Part shown: positions 38,908 to 48,763 of the stretch, piece after piece
How positions within the stretch are numbered: the first letter of the stretch is position 1
Layout: each line of letters starts with the position of its first letter
NCBI GenBank assembly: GCA_024642505.1
Contig: JAHEAZ010000001.1
Location: 47,568-111,567, forward strand
DNA length: 64,000 nt
Source of the DNA: Gammaproteobacteria bacterium
GTDB taxonomy: Bacteria; Pseudomonadota; Gammaproteobacteria; Steroidobacterales; Steroidobacteraceae
Direction: 5' to 3'
Made by a program: the position numbers and the translations under genes
Notes under the pieces: model-generated
Databases searched by the model: none
What the model was told of the DNA's origin: nothing
What the model saw: the letters and a program-made list of their open reading frames with translations, nothing else

Positions 38908-41058
38908 CTAGTTCGACTGGGGAGTCAGCGACTGAGCGAGCAACGCCCCTCCAGAGGGGGTTGAGCCCAGATACGCGTCAGCGGCAATTTCGGCAGCCTC
39001 GGCCAGTACGGCGTCGGGTTGGTCAGCGGCCGAGATGTCCTCCGCCGATTCCAGCGGCTCGAGGCCGAGCGACTTGCGACGCGAGTTCTCACGGGTCAGC
39101 CGCTCCTGCTCCATGTTGGCGCGCTCGGCCTTGCGTTTTTCCAGGTTCAGCGAGACGGAGGTCAGGGCGCGAATACGGTCGAGCGACTCAAGGTCGCCTT
39201 TCAGCGCAGTGAAATCCGCATCGTGATCGACACGGCCATCGTGTAGCTTGCCGAGGAGCGGCAGTTCTCCCTCAACGCCGGCCTCGCGCTCGAAATCCGC
39301 CGGACGGATACGATCCCATGGCAGGGCGCTGTCGCGAGTGCTTTCGCCTACATCCGCGATGCTGATCAGGGACGGCAACTCGATGTCCGGCGTCACGCCG
39401 CGGTGCTGCGTGCTGTCGCCGGTCACTCGGTAGTACTTTCCAATGGTAACGGTCAATTGACCGAACCCGGATTTCGGACCCAGAGCGTAACGGTCCAGCG
39501 GATACAGGTTCTGCACCGAACCCTTGCCGTAGGTCTGCTGGCCAACCACGAGTCCGCGCCCGTAGTCCTGGATAGCGCCCGCGAAGATCTCCGAGGCCGA
39601 GGCGCTGGCGCGATTGACGAGCACGACCATAGGACCGTCCCAGGCCAGGCCCGGCTCCGGGTCGTCCAGCACCTCGATCCTGCCGCCTGTCTCGCGCAAC
39701 TGCACGACCGGGCCTTTCTCGATGAACAGGCCCACCAGCGAGGTCGCTTCCGACAGGTGGCCTCCGCCGTTGTTACGCAGGTCCATTACCAGCGTCTCCA
39801 TGCCTTCGGTCTTGAGTTCGTCGATCAGGCGACGTACGTCACGAGTGGTGCTGCGATAGTCAGCCTCGCCGGCGCTTCTTGCCTGGTAGTCCTGATAAAA
39901 GCTCGGCACGTCGATGACGCCGATTGATATGTCCTTGCCGCCGCGCTGCGTCTTACGCAGCTCCTTCTTGGCGGCCTGGGCCTCGAGCGTGACCTTGTTA
40001 CGGATGAATTCCACAGTCGTTTCCGGCGAGCCGGGGGTCGCGCCGCCTGGCAGGATCTGCAGGCGCACGACCGTGTCGACCGGTCCGCGTATCAACTGCA
40101 CCACATCGTCCAGCCGCCAGCCGACCACGTCCATCATCTGGCCATCCTGGCCCTGGCCCACTGCCGTGATGCGATCGTTCGCCTTGACCGTGTCCGCAAG
40201 CGCCGCCGGGCCGCCAGGAAGAATATTGACGATGGTCACGTAATCGTCGACCAGCTGCAGCGACGCGCCGATGCCCTCGTAGGACAGGCTCATCGCGATG
40301 TTGTATTCCTCAGAATTGCGCGGCGACAGGTAGTTGGAATGTGGATCGAAGACGTGCGAATACGCATTCATGAACATCTCGAACACGTCATCAGAGCTGA
40401 TCTGTTCGATTCGCTTGAGGACCCGCTCGTAGCGCTTGCGCAGCACCTCCTGGACCTCAGGCCATTCCTTGCCGGCCAGGGTCAGCGACAGGCTGTCGTT
40501 CTTGACCCGCTGACGCCACAGCTCGTCGAGCTCCGCGGAGCTGGCCGGCCAGGCGTCCTTGCTGCGGTCGAATCTGAAGTCCTCGTCCAGCTTGAAGTCC
40601 GGTTCGGTCTCGAGCAACGAGATGGCATAGGCAATGCGCTCGCGGTTGCGCTGCTGCAATCGCGCGAACATCTGGAACGGCGGTGAGAGGTCGGAAGTCT
40701 TGATTGCATCATCGAGTTCGTACCGGTACTGCTCGAACTCGGTGACATCAGAAGCCAGCAGGTAGCTGCGGTTACCGTCGAGCGACTCCAGGTAGCGCTC
40801 AAAGATCTGCGAGGAGAGCTTGTCATCGAGCGGCGCCTGGCGATAGTGCTGGCGCTCCATGACCTCGGCCACCAGGCGTACGACCCGCCGGTGACGTTCC
40901 GTGGGCTCGATTGCGCCGGTCGACGCAACAGCGGGGGCCACCGGAGTGGCCGGGCCTGGACCATTACCCATGAACAGCGCGGCCATGCCCGCAATGACGG
41001 CGCACACCAGCAAGATCCTGGGCCAGGACACAACTGGAAACCTGCGGGAAACGCTCAT
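38908..41058 (-). CDS. prc: C-terminal processing (tail-specific) protease
   Basis: A 716-residue periplasmic S41 protease. An N-terminal membrane/signal segment (ILLVCAVIAGMAALFMG) precedes the Prc N-terminal helical domain, a PDZ domain near 240-330 (GIGASLQLVDDYVTIVNILPGGPA), the S41 core (LVMDLRNNGGGHLSEA), the Ser/Lys dyad in NRASASASEIF and GQQTYGKGSVQ, and the DUF3340 C-terminal region. Prc trims peptidoglycan hydrolases such as MepS and ssrA-tagged periplasmic proteins. Confidence 0.95.
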   Translation of the reverse strand: MSVSRRFPVVSWPRILLVCAVIAGMAALFMGNGPGPATPVAPAVASTGAIEPTERHRRVVRLVAEVMERQHYRQAPLDDKLSSQIFERYLESLDGNRSYLLASDVTEFEQYRYELDDAIKTSDLSPPFQMFARLQQRNRERIAYAISLLETEPDFKLDEDFRFDRSKDAWPASSAELDELWRQRVKNDSLSLTLAGKEWPEVQEVLRKRYERVLKRIEQISSDDVFEMFMNAYSHVFDPHSNYLSPRNSEEYNIAMSLSYEGIGASLQLVDDYVTIVNILPGGPAALADTVKANDRITAVGQGQDGQMMDVVGWRLDDVVQLIRGPVDTVVRLQILPGGATPGSPETTVEFIRNKVTLEAQAAKKELRKTQRGGKDISIGVIDVPSFYQDYQARSAGEADYRSTTRDVRRLIDELKTEGMETLVMDLRNNGGGHLSEATSLVGLFIEKGPVVQLRETGGRIEVLDDPEPGLAWDGPMVVLVNRASASASEIFAGAIQDYGRGLVVGQQTYGKGSVQNLYPLDRYALGPKSGFGQLTVTIGKYYRVTGDSTQHRGVTPDIELPSLISIADVGESTRDSALPWDRIRPADFEREAGVEGELPLLGKLHDGRVDHDADFTALKGDLESLDRIRALTSVSLNLEKRKAERANMEQERLTRENSRRKSLGLEPLESAEDISAADQPDAVLAEAAEIAADAYLGSTPSGGALLAQSLTPQSN

Positions 41059-41169
41059 GGGTTGCTAGAATCCTTCCTGTCAGACGCCGGACTGTTGCCC
41101 TAGGCTAGAGGCGGGGACCCGGCTGATCAAGTACTGGCGTCACGTTGCCACTTTCAGGGGTTACCCGGC

Positions 41170-41466
41170 ATGGGCCCACTAGGATTCCTCACCGGCGTCG
41201 TGCTGGGTTCGGCGGCCTCCATCGCGGGCGTGTTGGCCATGGTGCTGGTCGTGTTCCTCGCGGTCTCCTCCGACCATCCCGCCCTGCTTCAGGAATATGC
41301 TCCCTTGCTGCGGGCAATCGTACTATTCGGCATTCTGGCAGCTTTCGCCGGGGCCGCTTTCGCCGGCCTGCAGAGGCGCCGGTCATGGCGCTGGGCCGCG
41401 CAGGGCGCCATGTGGGTCGTGCTTGCGGCCATTGCATGGTCGTACTGGCCGGACTCTGCGGCCTGA
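41170..41466 (+). CDS. small membrane protein (98 aa)
   Basis: Unrecognised inner-membrane protein with three predicted helices: GFLTGVVLGSAASIAGVLAM, LLRAIVLFGILAAFAGAAFAG and AMWVVLAAIAWSYW. No catalytic or binding motif seen. It is divergent from prc and 57 nt before the M28 peptidase gene. The coding pattern and helix layout support a real gene. Confidence 0.65.
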   Translation: MGPLGFLTGVVLGSAASIAGVLAMVLVVFLAVSSDHPALLQEYAPLLRAIVLFGILAAFAGAAFAGLQRRRSWRWAAQGAMWVVLAAIAWSYWPDSAA

Positions 41467-41523
41467 ACTATTGACCACCCGGCCGGCGGCAGGTTCCGCG
41501 GTCGGGTCCGGGAGGCAGTCCAC

Positions 41524-43194
41524 GTGATTCAAGCCAGGTCGGTAATCTGCCCGCTGCTGGCGGCGCTTGGGCTATCAGGCTGCAACGCGGCGATGACCGC
41601 CCGCGATGCCGCCGGCGCGGCAATCAGCGAGCAGGCCTATCGAGCCCATGTCGAGAGACTGGCATCGGACGAGTTCGAGGGCCGTGGCCCGGGGTCGGAG
41701 GGCGAGCGACTGACCGTGCAGTACCTTGAACAGGAATTCCTGGCGCTGGGCCTGCAGCCGGTCAACGGTGGCAGTTTCCGCCAGCCGGTACCGCTGGTCG
41801 AAATTGCGGCGCTGGGTTCCCAGTCATACCTCGATGTCTTCGCCGGCGACCGGCGCATCGCGCTGGCTTATGGCGAGGACATGACGGTCAGCACCCGGAT
41901 TGCGCAGCCAGCCTCCTGGGTGGACGAGAGTCAGCTGGTTTTCGCAGGCTACGGCATCGTGGCCCCGGAGTACGGCTGGGACGACTACGCGGGTGTCGAC
42001 ATGCGCGGAAAGACCGCAATGATCCTGCTGAATGACCCGGGGTTCGCAGCCGACGACCCGGCATTGTTCAAAGGCCGGGCGATGACCTACTACGGCCGCT
42101 GGACCTACAAACTCGAGGAAGCAGCGCGTCAGGGCGCGGCGGCGGCGATCATCATTCACGAGACCCGCGCCGCAGGTTACCCATGGGAAGTCGTGCGAAA
42201 CGGCCGCACGGGCCCCCAGTTCCACGTCGACACGCCGGACGGCACGAAACGGCTGGCGATCGAAGCCTGGGTGACCCACGATCGGGCGGGAGAGGTGCTG
42301 TCGCTCGGGGGACAGGACCTTGCGTTACTCGAGACCTTTGCGGCAAGACGCGGGTTCAGCGCGGTTCCGCTCGGCCTGACCGTGTCAGCGGGGGTGCGCA
42401 ACGCGATCCGGCACTCTGTCTCCTCGAACGTGGCTGCCATCCTGCCAGGGAAGGACCGGCCGGATGAGTACGTCGTCTACATGGCTCACTGGGACCACCT
42501 CGGCCGTGCCCCGGTGTTGACCGGAGACAATGTCTTCAATGGCGCCCAGGACAACGCTACGGGCGTCGCCGGCATCCTCAGTATCGCCAGGGGCTTCCAG
42601 GCGATGTTGTCAGCGCCGGCAAGGTCAGTCATGTTCATCGCCTTTACGGCGGAAGAGTCGGGTCTGGTCGGCTCCGAATTCTATGCGCGCAATCCGCTGG
42701 TGCCCCTCGAGAAAACAGTGGCGGCCATCAACATCGACTCGCTCTATCCGCTGGGAAGGGCACGTGACCTGCAGGTCATCGGCTCCGGCGCCTCGGATCT
42801 CGAGGACCGCCTGGCTGCCGCGGCAGCTGCCCAGGACCGGATCCTGATACCTGACCAGAATCCCGAAGCAGGCCTCTTCTACCGCTCAGACCAGGCCAGC
42901 CTGGCGCGGCGCGGGGTGCCGGTGCTCTATGTCCGGTCCGGGCTGGACCTGATCGACAAGCCGCCAGGCACCGGCCAGGCAATGGTGGCCGAGTACTTCG
43001 CCAGCCGCTATCACAGGCAGACGGATGATTACGATCCCGCGTGGGACGTCTCCGGATCGATCGAGGACCTGAAGCTTTTGTACGAGGTTGGCGCGAGCCT
43101 CGCGGCTGACAGCGCCTGGGCATCCTGGTACCCGGGCAATGAGTTCAGTGCGGCGAGGGACGCCAGCGCCGCGGCGCGGGCTGCAGCTCCCTAG
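41524..43194 (+). CDS. M28 family zinc aminopeptidase lipoprotein
   Basis: A 556-residue exported peptidase. A lipobox LGLSGC lies at residues 15-20. A PA insert is near 140-260 (DESQLVFAGYGIVAPEYGWDDY). The M28 core has zinc ligands in AHWDHLG, GAQDNATGVAG, AFTAEESGLVGSEFYA and the C-terminal YHRQTDDYD. It probably frees N-terminal amino acids from peptides in the periplasm. The start is GTG 41524. Confidence 0.92.
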   Translation: MIQARSVICPLLAALGLSGCNAAMTARDAAGAAISEQAYRAHVERLASDEFEGRGPGSEGERLTVQYLEQEFLALGLQPVNGGSFRQPVPLVEIAALGSQSYLDVFAGDRRIALAYGEDMTVSTRIAQPASWVDESQLVFAGYGIVAPEYGWDDYAGVDMRGKTAMILLNDPGFAADDPALFKGRAMTYYGRWTYKLEEAARQGAAAAIIIHETRAAGYPWEVVRNGRTGPQFHVDTPDGTKRLAIEAWVTHDRAGEVLSLGGQDLALLETFAARRGFSAVPLGLTVSAGVRNAIRHSVSSNVAAILPGKDRPDEYVVYMAHWDHLGRAPVLTGDNVFNGAQDNATGVAGILSIARGFQAMLSAPARSVMFIAFTAEESGLVGSEFYARNPLVPLEKTVAAINIDSLYPLGRARDLQVIGSGASDLEDRLAAAAAAQDRILIPDQNPEAGLFYRSDQASLARRGVPVLYVRSGLDLIDKPPGTGQAMVAEYFASRYHRQTDDYDPAWDVSGSIEDLKLLYEVGASLAADSAWASWYPGNEFSAARDASAAARAAAP

Positions 43195-43284
43195 GAAGCC
43201 AGGATCTGCTTTCCGATGGGCGCGCCGTCACCACGGTGTTGCCGCGGTGCGTCGCAGTGGGATGCAGGCTCGCACCGGAGTGAC

Positions 43285-43318
43285 GGCGCCTGGTGAAGGC
43301 GCACGTGACCCAGGCGCC
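43285..43318. repeat. 9-bp inverted repeat, possible terminator
   Basis: GGCGCCTGG (43285-43293) pairs with CCAGGCGCC (43310-43318) over a 16-nt loop, in the 241-bp gene-free gap between the convergent M28 peptidase and small membrane protein genes. No T-run follows on either strand. Nothing else is recognised in this gap. Confidence 0.4.
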
Positions 43319-43435
43319 TGATGGCCGCCTGGCCGTGTCTCCGCTGCGAGCTGCAGGATCTACCCTGCCGGATAGTGCAGCGCAAAAGGCGTGATCCACC
43401 CTGCAGTTTCACATCGGCCCCGACTGCCGCCGCCA

Positions 43436-43690
43436 CTAGCCGCCAGTTCTGGCGCGACGAATGGGGCGGGTCAGCAGCCGGATCGCCCAGAACAACAAGT
43501 ACGGGCCGAGCAGCAGCGCCCAGGCGCTTGGCTTGAGCGTGAAGAAGGCGCCATACAGAGAGCCGAGGAAGGCGAGCAGGCCTCCCTCATAGGGACCCAG
43601 GCTGAATTCGCCGGCCAGGTACACCAGGAACGGCAGGATCAGCAGGCCGAAAAGGGCGATCAGTCCGAAGTAGAGAAGTTCACGTCGCAT
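43436..43690 (-). CDS. small conserved-type membrane protein (84 aa)
   Basis: Unrecognised. Starts MRRELLYFGLIALFGLLILPFLVYLAG, with a second hydrophobic stretch YEGGLLAFLGSLYGAFFTL and a third SAWALLLGPYLLFWAIRLL, ending in a basic tail RRARTGG. The even helices and Lys/Arg placement suggest an inner-membrane protein. ATG 43690 is preferred to an upstream in-frame start because it begins directly at the first helix. Confidence 0.65.
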   Translation of the reverse strand: MRRELLYFGLIALFGLLILPFLVYLAGEFSLGPYEGGLLAFLGSLYGAFFTLKPSAWALLLGPYLLFWAIRLLTRPIRRARTGG

Positions 43691-43885
43691 CGAATTATTC
43701 CGGATACCGACTCTGCTGGCGGCCGGTGAGACCATGTCTCGTCACCTGGGGCGAGTTTGCGGGGCGCTGACCGGCTTGGCAACCTGCCTGGCGTTGCGCG
43801 CGTGGTTCGTTTCCAAGGATGTAATTCGAGCCGTCATGCGTGACATAATCCGCAGCATCCAGCTTAATGCCGCGGGAGACGGCTC

Positions 43886-44125
43886 ATGCGCAAGTTCTGG
43901 TGGCCCGAGCCCCTGTATGAGGCCAGACCCTACGGTGCCCTGACGCTGGGTTTGCTGGTAGGCGTGATCGCGCTGGCGAGGTCCGTCGCCCTGGGTAATT
44001 GGGAAGTGCCATTCATGATGGCACTGGTCATCGGTTCCGCTGCCATGATCTACGGAGGCGTCGTGCTGCAGATGCGCTACGAGTACCGGCGCCGTAGCCG
44101 CTGGAACCGGGAACGCCGGGACTGA
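43886..44125 (+). CDS. small two-helix membrane protein (79 aa)
   Basis: Unrecognised inner-membrane protein. Starts MRKFWWPEPLYEARPYGAL, has two hydrophobic segments (LGLLVGVIALARSVALG and MALVIGSAAMIYGGVVLQM) and an Arg-rich tail. A GGGAGA site precedes the ATG. It ends 3 nt before the Gfo/Idh oxidoreductase, so the two are likely cotranscribed. Confidence 0.7.
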   Translation: MRKFWWPEPLYEARPYGALTLGLLVGVIALARSVALGNWEVPFMMALVIGSAAMIYGGVVLQMRYEYRRRSRWNRERRD

Positions 44126-44128
44126 CCT

Positions 44129-45079
44129 GTGCCCAACTTTCGCGCCGCCGTAATTGGTGCCGGTTATCTGGGACGGTTTCATGCCCAGAAATACGCATCG
44201 TTACCTCAGGTCGAACTGGTCGGTGTGGTGGACCCGGACCCAAAGGCGGGTGAAGCCGTCGCGCGCGAGACCGGCTGCCAGGCGTACGCCAATTACCGTG
44301 AGTTGCTGGGCAAGGTCGACGCGGTCAGCGTCGTGACACCAACGCCATTGCACCATCGGGTATCGATGGACTTCCTGGAATCTGGGGCACACGTGCTGGT
44401 CGAGAAGCCGATTACCTCAACCGTCGAGGAGGCACGCGAACTGGTGGCCGCGGCGTCACGCTTCGGCAGGATCCTGCAGGTCGGGCACCTGGAACGCTTC
44501 AACCCTGCAATTCTTGCGGTCGAATCGCTGCTCGACAGGCCACGCTTCGTCGAATCGAACCGCCTTGCGCCATTCAAGCCACGTGGCACCGATGTCAGCG
44601 TCGTGCTCGACCTCATGATCCATGACATCGACCTGATACAGAATATCGTCGGCTCTTCTGTATCGAGCATCGACGCCGTCGGTGCTTCGGTCTTCACCGA
44701 CGAGATCGACATCGCCAACGCGCGCATACGCTTCGAAAATGGATGCGTCGCGGATGCCACGGCCAGCCGCATCAGCATGAAGAGCGAACGCAAGTTGCGC
44801 GTGTTCCAGGCCGATGCCTATCTCTCGATCGACCTGCAGCAGAAAGTGCTGACGCACGTTCGCAAGGGCTCAGGCGCCATGCAGGCGGGGGTGCCGCAGG
44901 TCGAGATCAACGAACAGAGCTTCGACCCGGGCGACGCCCTGCGGGACGAAATCGTGTCCTTCCTGGAATGCATCGAGACCGGCCGCAGACCGGTGGTGTC
45001 GGGCGAGGACGGGTTGCGGGCGCTGGAAACCGCCACGAAAATCGGCGAACTGCTCGGTGCAGGCGCGCTGGCGTCTTGA
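44129..45079 (+). CDS. Gfo/Idh/MocA family NAD(P)-dependent oxidoreductase
   Basis: A 316-residue two-domain dehydrogenase. The Rossmann domain starts AAVIGAGYLGRFHAQKYASL; the family motif is VLVEKPITSTVEEARELV with the EKP lysine; the C-terminal domain holds VVLDLMIHDIDLIQNIVG with the catalytic-region His. These proteins act on sugars, often nucleotide sugars; similarity in style to GnnA (UDP-GlcNAc 3-dehydrogenase) is noted, but no gnnB partner is present. The start is GTG 44129. Confidence 0.9.
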   Translation: MPNFRAAVIGAGYLGRFHAQKYASLPQVELVGVVDPDPKAGEAVARETGCQAYANYRELLGKVDAVSVVTPTPLHHRVSMDFLESGAHVLVEKPITSTVEEARELVAAASRFGRILQVGHLERFNPAILAVESLLDRPRFVESNRLAPFKPRGTDVSVVLDLMIHDIDLIQNIVGSSVSSIDAVGASVFTDEIDIANARIRFENGCVADATASRISMKSERKLRVFQADAYLSIDLQQKVLTHVRKGSGAMQAGVPQVEINEQSFDPGDALRDEIVSFLECIETGRRPVVSGEDGLRALETATKIGELLGAGALAS

Positions 45080-45094
45080 GCCGGCGGCGCCGGA

Positions 45095-45484
45095 TCAGCG
45101 GCTCGGTCCGGATGCGATCGCCAGGGCGACACCCAGCCACGCAAGGATCACAGCTGACCCGCCAATGGGCGCCGTCGTCCCCGCCGTTGCGATGAGGCCG
45201 AGCCGGGCGGCGTAGATGCTGCCACAGAACAGTATCGTACCGGCCAGCAACAGCCAGCCGCTAAGGCGCAACAGGCGCGACCCGGGCAAGCTTTCGCGCG
45301 CCCAGGCCACGGCGAAGAGCCCAAGCGAATTGACGAACTGGAAAGCCACCGCCGTGTTGAACGAAGCGAGAGCAGCCGCGTCCAGTCGCTGCGCGAGCAC
45401 GTGCGATCCCGCAGCGGCAAGTGCTGCCGCCAACGACGCGAGCAACGCCCCGGCGGTTGCGAGGACGCGGGTGCCCGGATCCAT
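45095..45484 (-). CDS. DUF423 membrane protein (YgdD-like)
   Basis: A 129-residue inner-membrane protein with about four helices. The DUF423 signatures are GALLASLAAALAAAGSHVL, TAVAFQFVNSLGLFAVAWA and LFCGSIYAARLG, with GTTAPIGGSAVILAWLGVA near the end. Function unknown. ATG 45484 is chosen for a normal family length. It is convergent with the Gfo/Idh gene. Confidence 0.85.
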   Translation of the reverse strand: MDPGTRVLATAGALLASLAAALAAAGSHVLAQRLDAAALASFNTAVAFQFVNSLGLFAVAWARESLPGSRLLRLSGWLLLAGTILFCGSIYAARLGLIATAGTTAPIGGSAVILAWLGVALAIASGPSR

Positions 45485-45685
45485 CCGATCGGCTGTCACG
45501 CTTGCGCTGCCGGGCGAGGGCGCGCGCCGTAACACCGGGCCGCCGCGGCTGGTGCGTTCGCGACACGGAACCCGCGCTGTCTGGTGTTCATGTGCTGGTC
45601 TGGTTCCTCAAGATGCGGGTCGGGCATCATCCGGCTTCCGTATGAGCCGGGTCAGCCAATTCGATTGACCTTGCCGGAGGTGAAG

Positions 45686-46324
45686 ATGTCCCGTTTGCCC
45701 GACGGAATCAAGCGAGGCGAGGATGGCTGCCGGCGCTGCTGGTGGGCGGGCGAGGCCGCCGACTATGTCGCCTATCACGATCACGAATGGGGCAGGCCGG
45801 TAACCGATGACCGGCGGCTGTTCGAGAAGTTGTGTCTCGAAGGCTTCCAGTCGGGCCTGAGCTGGCTGACTATCCTGCGCAAGCGTGACAATTTTCGGCG
45901 CGCCTTTGCCAGCTTTGACTTCGCTCGGGTGGCCCGCTTCACCCGTCTGGACGTCGACCGGCTCCTGCTGGATGCCGGTATCGTCCGCCACCGCGGCAAG
46001 ATCGAGGCAACCGTCAACAACGCCCGCCATGCCCTGGACCTGGTGGAGGAATTCGGGTCGCTGGCGGCCTTTTTCTGGCATTACGAGCCCGCCGCCGGCT
46101 CGCGGCCGCGACGCGTGACCCGCAAGGCCCTCGCGGCCATGACGAGCTCGCCGGAATCGGTGGCGATGTCGCAGGAGCTGAAGCGCCGTGGCTTCAGTTT
46201 CGTCGGGCCGACCACCGTCTACGCGTTCATGCAGGCGATGGGGCTTGTCAATGATCATCTCGACGGCTGCCACGTACGGGCTGCCGCCGAGCAGGAACGC
46301 ACCGCGATCCTGATTCCCGGCTGA
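45686..46324 (+). CDS. tag: DNA-3-methyladenine glycosylase I
   Basis: A 212-residue base-excision repair enzyme. Tag signatures: GCRRCWWAGEAADYVAYHDHEWG, LCLEGFQSGLSWLTILRKR, and GPTTVYAFMQAMGLVNDHLDGC, where Cys/His residues form the zinc snap. It removes 3-methyladenine from alkylated DNA. A GGAGG site precedes ATG 45686. Confidence 0.94.
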   Translation: MSRLPDGIKRGEDGCRRCWWAGEAADYVAYHDHEWGRPVTDDRRLFEKLCLEGFQSGLSWLTILRKRDNFRRAFASFDFARVARFTRLDVDRLLLDAGIVRHRGKIEATVNNARHALDLVEEFGSLAAFFWHYEPAAGSRPRRVTRKALAAMTSSPESVAMSQELKRRGFSFVGPTTVYAFMQAMGLVNDHLDGCHVRAAAEQERTAILIPG

Positions 46325-46430
46325 GTACGGCAGTCGCCTTTTGCGGCGCACAACTACGCACAAAACACAGTGCTCACCATGGCTTGCTGGATATACTGAA
46401 GACGTTGATCAGCAGGGAGATTTTCGGCGA

Positions 46431-46904
46431 ATGAGCATCGCACCAACGGTCATGCACGCGCTCAGGTTCAAGGGTGTCGAATTCGACGTCGTCGAGCACC
46501 CTCATACGGTCACCGCCGCGAGCAGCGCCCATGCTGCCCACGTGCATGAAAACCAGTTTGCCAAGGCGGTGCTGTTGAAGGACCCGGGAGGATTCGTGCT
46601 GGCAGTGTTGCCGGCCAACGAACAGGTCGACCTCGAACACGTGAGTCGCGTCCTGCACAGGCCACTTTTGCTGGCATCCGAGTCCGACCTGGAGGAGGCA
46701 TTCTACGACTGCGAGCCGGGGGCCATCCCTGCCGTGGGCGAGGATTACCTCATTCCGACCATCGTTGATGAAAGACTGCGGCATCTGGACGAGGTATTCT
46801 TCGAGGCAGGGGACCATGAGCGGCTGGTGCATATCTCGTCGGACGGCTTTTCGCGGCTGATGGAGGATGCGGAATTCTTGCCAATCAGCGTGCCGCACCG
46901 CTGA
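46431..46904 (+). CDS. YbaK/ProX-type aminoacyl-tRNA deacylase domain protein
   Basis: A 157-residue stand-alone editing domain. Seen: VEHPHTVTAASSAHAAHVHENQFAKAVLLKD, with the conserved Lys of the YbaK fold, and AIPAVGEDYLIPTIVDE. Such proteins hydrolyse mischarged tRNAs; the substrate here is not clear. ATG 46431 is chosen because the longer frame has no family-like N-terminus. Confidence 0.88.
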   Translation: MSIAPTVMHALRFKGVEFDVVEHPHTVTAASSAHAAHVHENQFAKAVLLKDPGGFVLAVLPANEQVDLEHVSRVLHRPLLLASESDLEEAFYDCEPGAIPAVGEDYLIPTIVDERLRHLDEVFFEAGDHERLVHISSDGFSRLMEDAEFLPISVPHR

Positions 46905-46975
46905 GCCCGACGCTCATCCCTGCGCCCGTTAGCGGCGCCCGTCGAACTGACCGTTAGCGAGGCGATCGAGCAGCG

Positions 46976-48763
46976 ATGCATCCGACCGATACGCAGGACC
47001 CGGACTATTACCACCGGGTCGTAGACTGTCAGTGGGCGTGTCCCGCCCATACCGACGTACCCGAATACATCCGGCTCATTGCGCAGGGCCGCTTTTCCGA
47101 CGCCTACATGGTCAACCGGGAGTCGAACGTCTTTCCCGGAATCCTTGGCCGGGTCTGCGATCGACCCTGCGAGCCGGCCTGCCGCCGCGGACGGGTGGAG
47201 GACAAGCCGGTCGCGATCTGTCGCTTGAAGCGAGTGGCGGCTGACCTCCGGGACGATATCCGGCCGCGCCTGCCCACGGCGCCGGCGCAGGCCAACGGCA
47301 AGCGGATCGCCTGCATCGGTGCGGGGCCGGCCTCGCTCACGGTCGCCAACGACCTCGTGCCGCTTGGCTACGAGGTGGTGATCCTCGAGCAGTTCGCGAC
47401 CGGCGGCGGGCTGATGCGAACGAATATCCCGTCATTTCGGCTTCCCGCCGCGGTGCTCGACGAGGAGATCGGCTACGTCGTCGAAATGGGAGCTGAGCTG
47501 AGGCTCAACTCCCCGGTGCACAGCATGTCGGCGCTGCTGGCGTCCCGCGAATACGACGCGGTGTTCGTCGGAACCGGTGCGCCGAAGGGGAAGGAACTCA
47601 GCTTGCCCGGGCGCGATCAGAGCGACCGGATCCACATTGGCATAGCCTGGCTCGAGGCGGTCGCTTTCGGGCACAAGAAGGACATCGGCGAGAACGTGCT
47701 GATCATAGGTGTCGGTAATACCGCCATGGATTGCTGCCGCAGCTCGCTGCGCCTCGGCGCGAAGAACGTCAAGGTCATGGCGCGCAAGCCGCGCGGATTC
47801 TTCAAGGCTTCCGAGTGGGAGCTGGAGGATGCCGAAGAAGAGAGCGTCGAGATCGTGGTCAACCATTCACCCAAGGCTTTCGTGATCGAGGATGGCCAAT
47901 TGCGTGGCATGCGCTTCGATCGCATGGAGTACCAGGTCGAGGGCGGCAGGATCATCTCGGAAACGGTCCTGGAGGAACTCGTGTTTCCCTGTGATGACGT
48001 GATCCTGGCGATTGGTCAGGAAAATGCGTTTCCCTGGATCGAGCGAGACCTCGGCATCGAATTCGACAAGTGGGACGTTCCGAAGGTCGATCCGGCGACT
48101 TTCCAATCGACGCGCAGGGAAGTGTTTTTTGGCGGTGACGCGGCGTTCGGTCCCAAGAACATCATCTGGGCTGTCGAGCACGGCCATCAGGCAGCGATTT
48201 CAATCCACAAGCACTGCACGGGCCAGCCTGTCGGCGAGCGTCCCCCGCGTGGAGTCAGGCTGCAGAGCCGCAAGATGGGCATGAAGGAGTGGTCGTACAA
48301 GAACGACTACAATCCGCTCGAACGCAGGCTCGTCCCTCACGTGAGCCTCAAGGAGCGCTTCAAGCAGTTGAACGTCGAGGTGGAGCTGGGCTTCGATCTG
48401 GAGCGGGCGGCCGTCGAAGTGCAACGCTGCCTCAACTGCGATATCCAGACCGTGTTCGAGCCAAAGCTCTGCATCGAATGCGACGCCTGCATCGACATCT
48501 GTCCGACTGACTGCCTGACCATGACCCGGGACGGACCACTCGAGGAACTGGAGCAACGCCTCAAGGCGCCGCGCCGCAGCCGCGACCAGGCGCTGTACCT
48601 GTCCGCGCCCCTCAAGCAGACCGGCAGGCTGATGGTCAAGGACGAAGACCTTTGCGTGCACTGTGGCCTTTGTGCCGAGCGCTGCCCGACGAACGCCTGG
48701 GACATGCAGAAGTCCTGGGTGGATATCCCTCACGCCGAGGACGAGGCCCGATGCCGGAGCTAG
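46976..48763 (+). CDS. GltD-like FAD/NAD(P) oxidoreductase fused to a 2[4Fe-4S] ferredoxin
   Basis: A 595-residue flavo-iron-sulfur protein. The N-terminal Fe-S domain holds DCQWACPAHTDVPEYI and CDRPCEPACRRG; the FAD fold starts IACIGAGPASLTVAND near 110; the NAD(P) fold is VLIIGVGNTAMDCCRSSL near 245; the GltD-type FFGGDAAFGPKNIIW lies near 375. The C-terminus has two ferredoxin sites, CIECDACIDICPTDC and CVHCGLCAERCPTNA. It is first in an operon with the alpha and beta subunits of a 2-oxoacid:ferredoxin oxidoreductase and most likely passes electrons between their ferredoxin and NAD(P)H. It overlaps the next gene by 13 nt. Confidence 0.9.
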   Translation: MHPTDTQDPDYYHRVVDCQWACPAHTDVPEYIRLIAQGRFSDAYMVNRESNVFPGILGRVCDRPCEPACRRGRVEDKPVAICRLKRVAADLRDDIRPRLPTAPAQANGKRIACIGAGPASLTVANDLVPLGYEVVILEQFATGGGLMRTNIPSFRLPAAVLDEEIGYVVEMGAELRLNSPVHSMSALLASREYDAVFVGTGAPKGKELSLPGRDQSDRIHIGIAWLEAVAFGHKKDIGENVLIIGVGNTAMDCCRSSLRLGAKNVKVMARKPRGFFKASEWELEDAEEESVEIVVNHSPKAFVIEDGQLRGMRFDRMEYQVEGGRIISETVLEELVFPCDDVILAIGQENAFPWIERDLGIEFDKWDVPKVDPATFQSTRREVFFGGDAAFGPKNIIWAVEHGHQAAISIHKHCTGQPVGERPPRGVRLQSRKMGMKEWSYKNDYNPLERRLVPHVSLKERFKQLNVEVELGFDLERAAVEVQRCLNCDIQTVFEPKLCIECDACIDICPTDCLTMTRDGPLEELEQRLKAPRRSRDQALYLSAPLKQTGRLMVKDEDLCVHCGLCAERCPTNAWDMQKSWVDIPHAEDEARCRS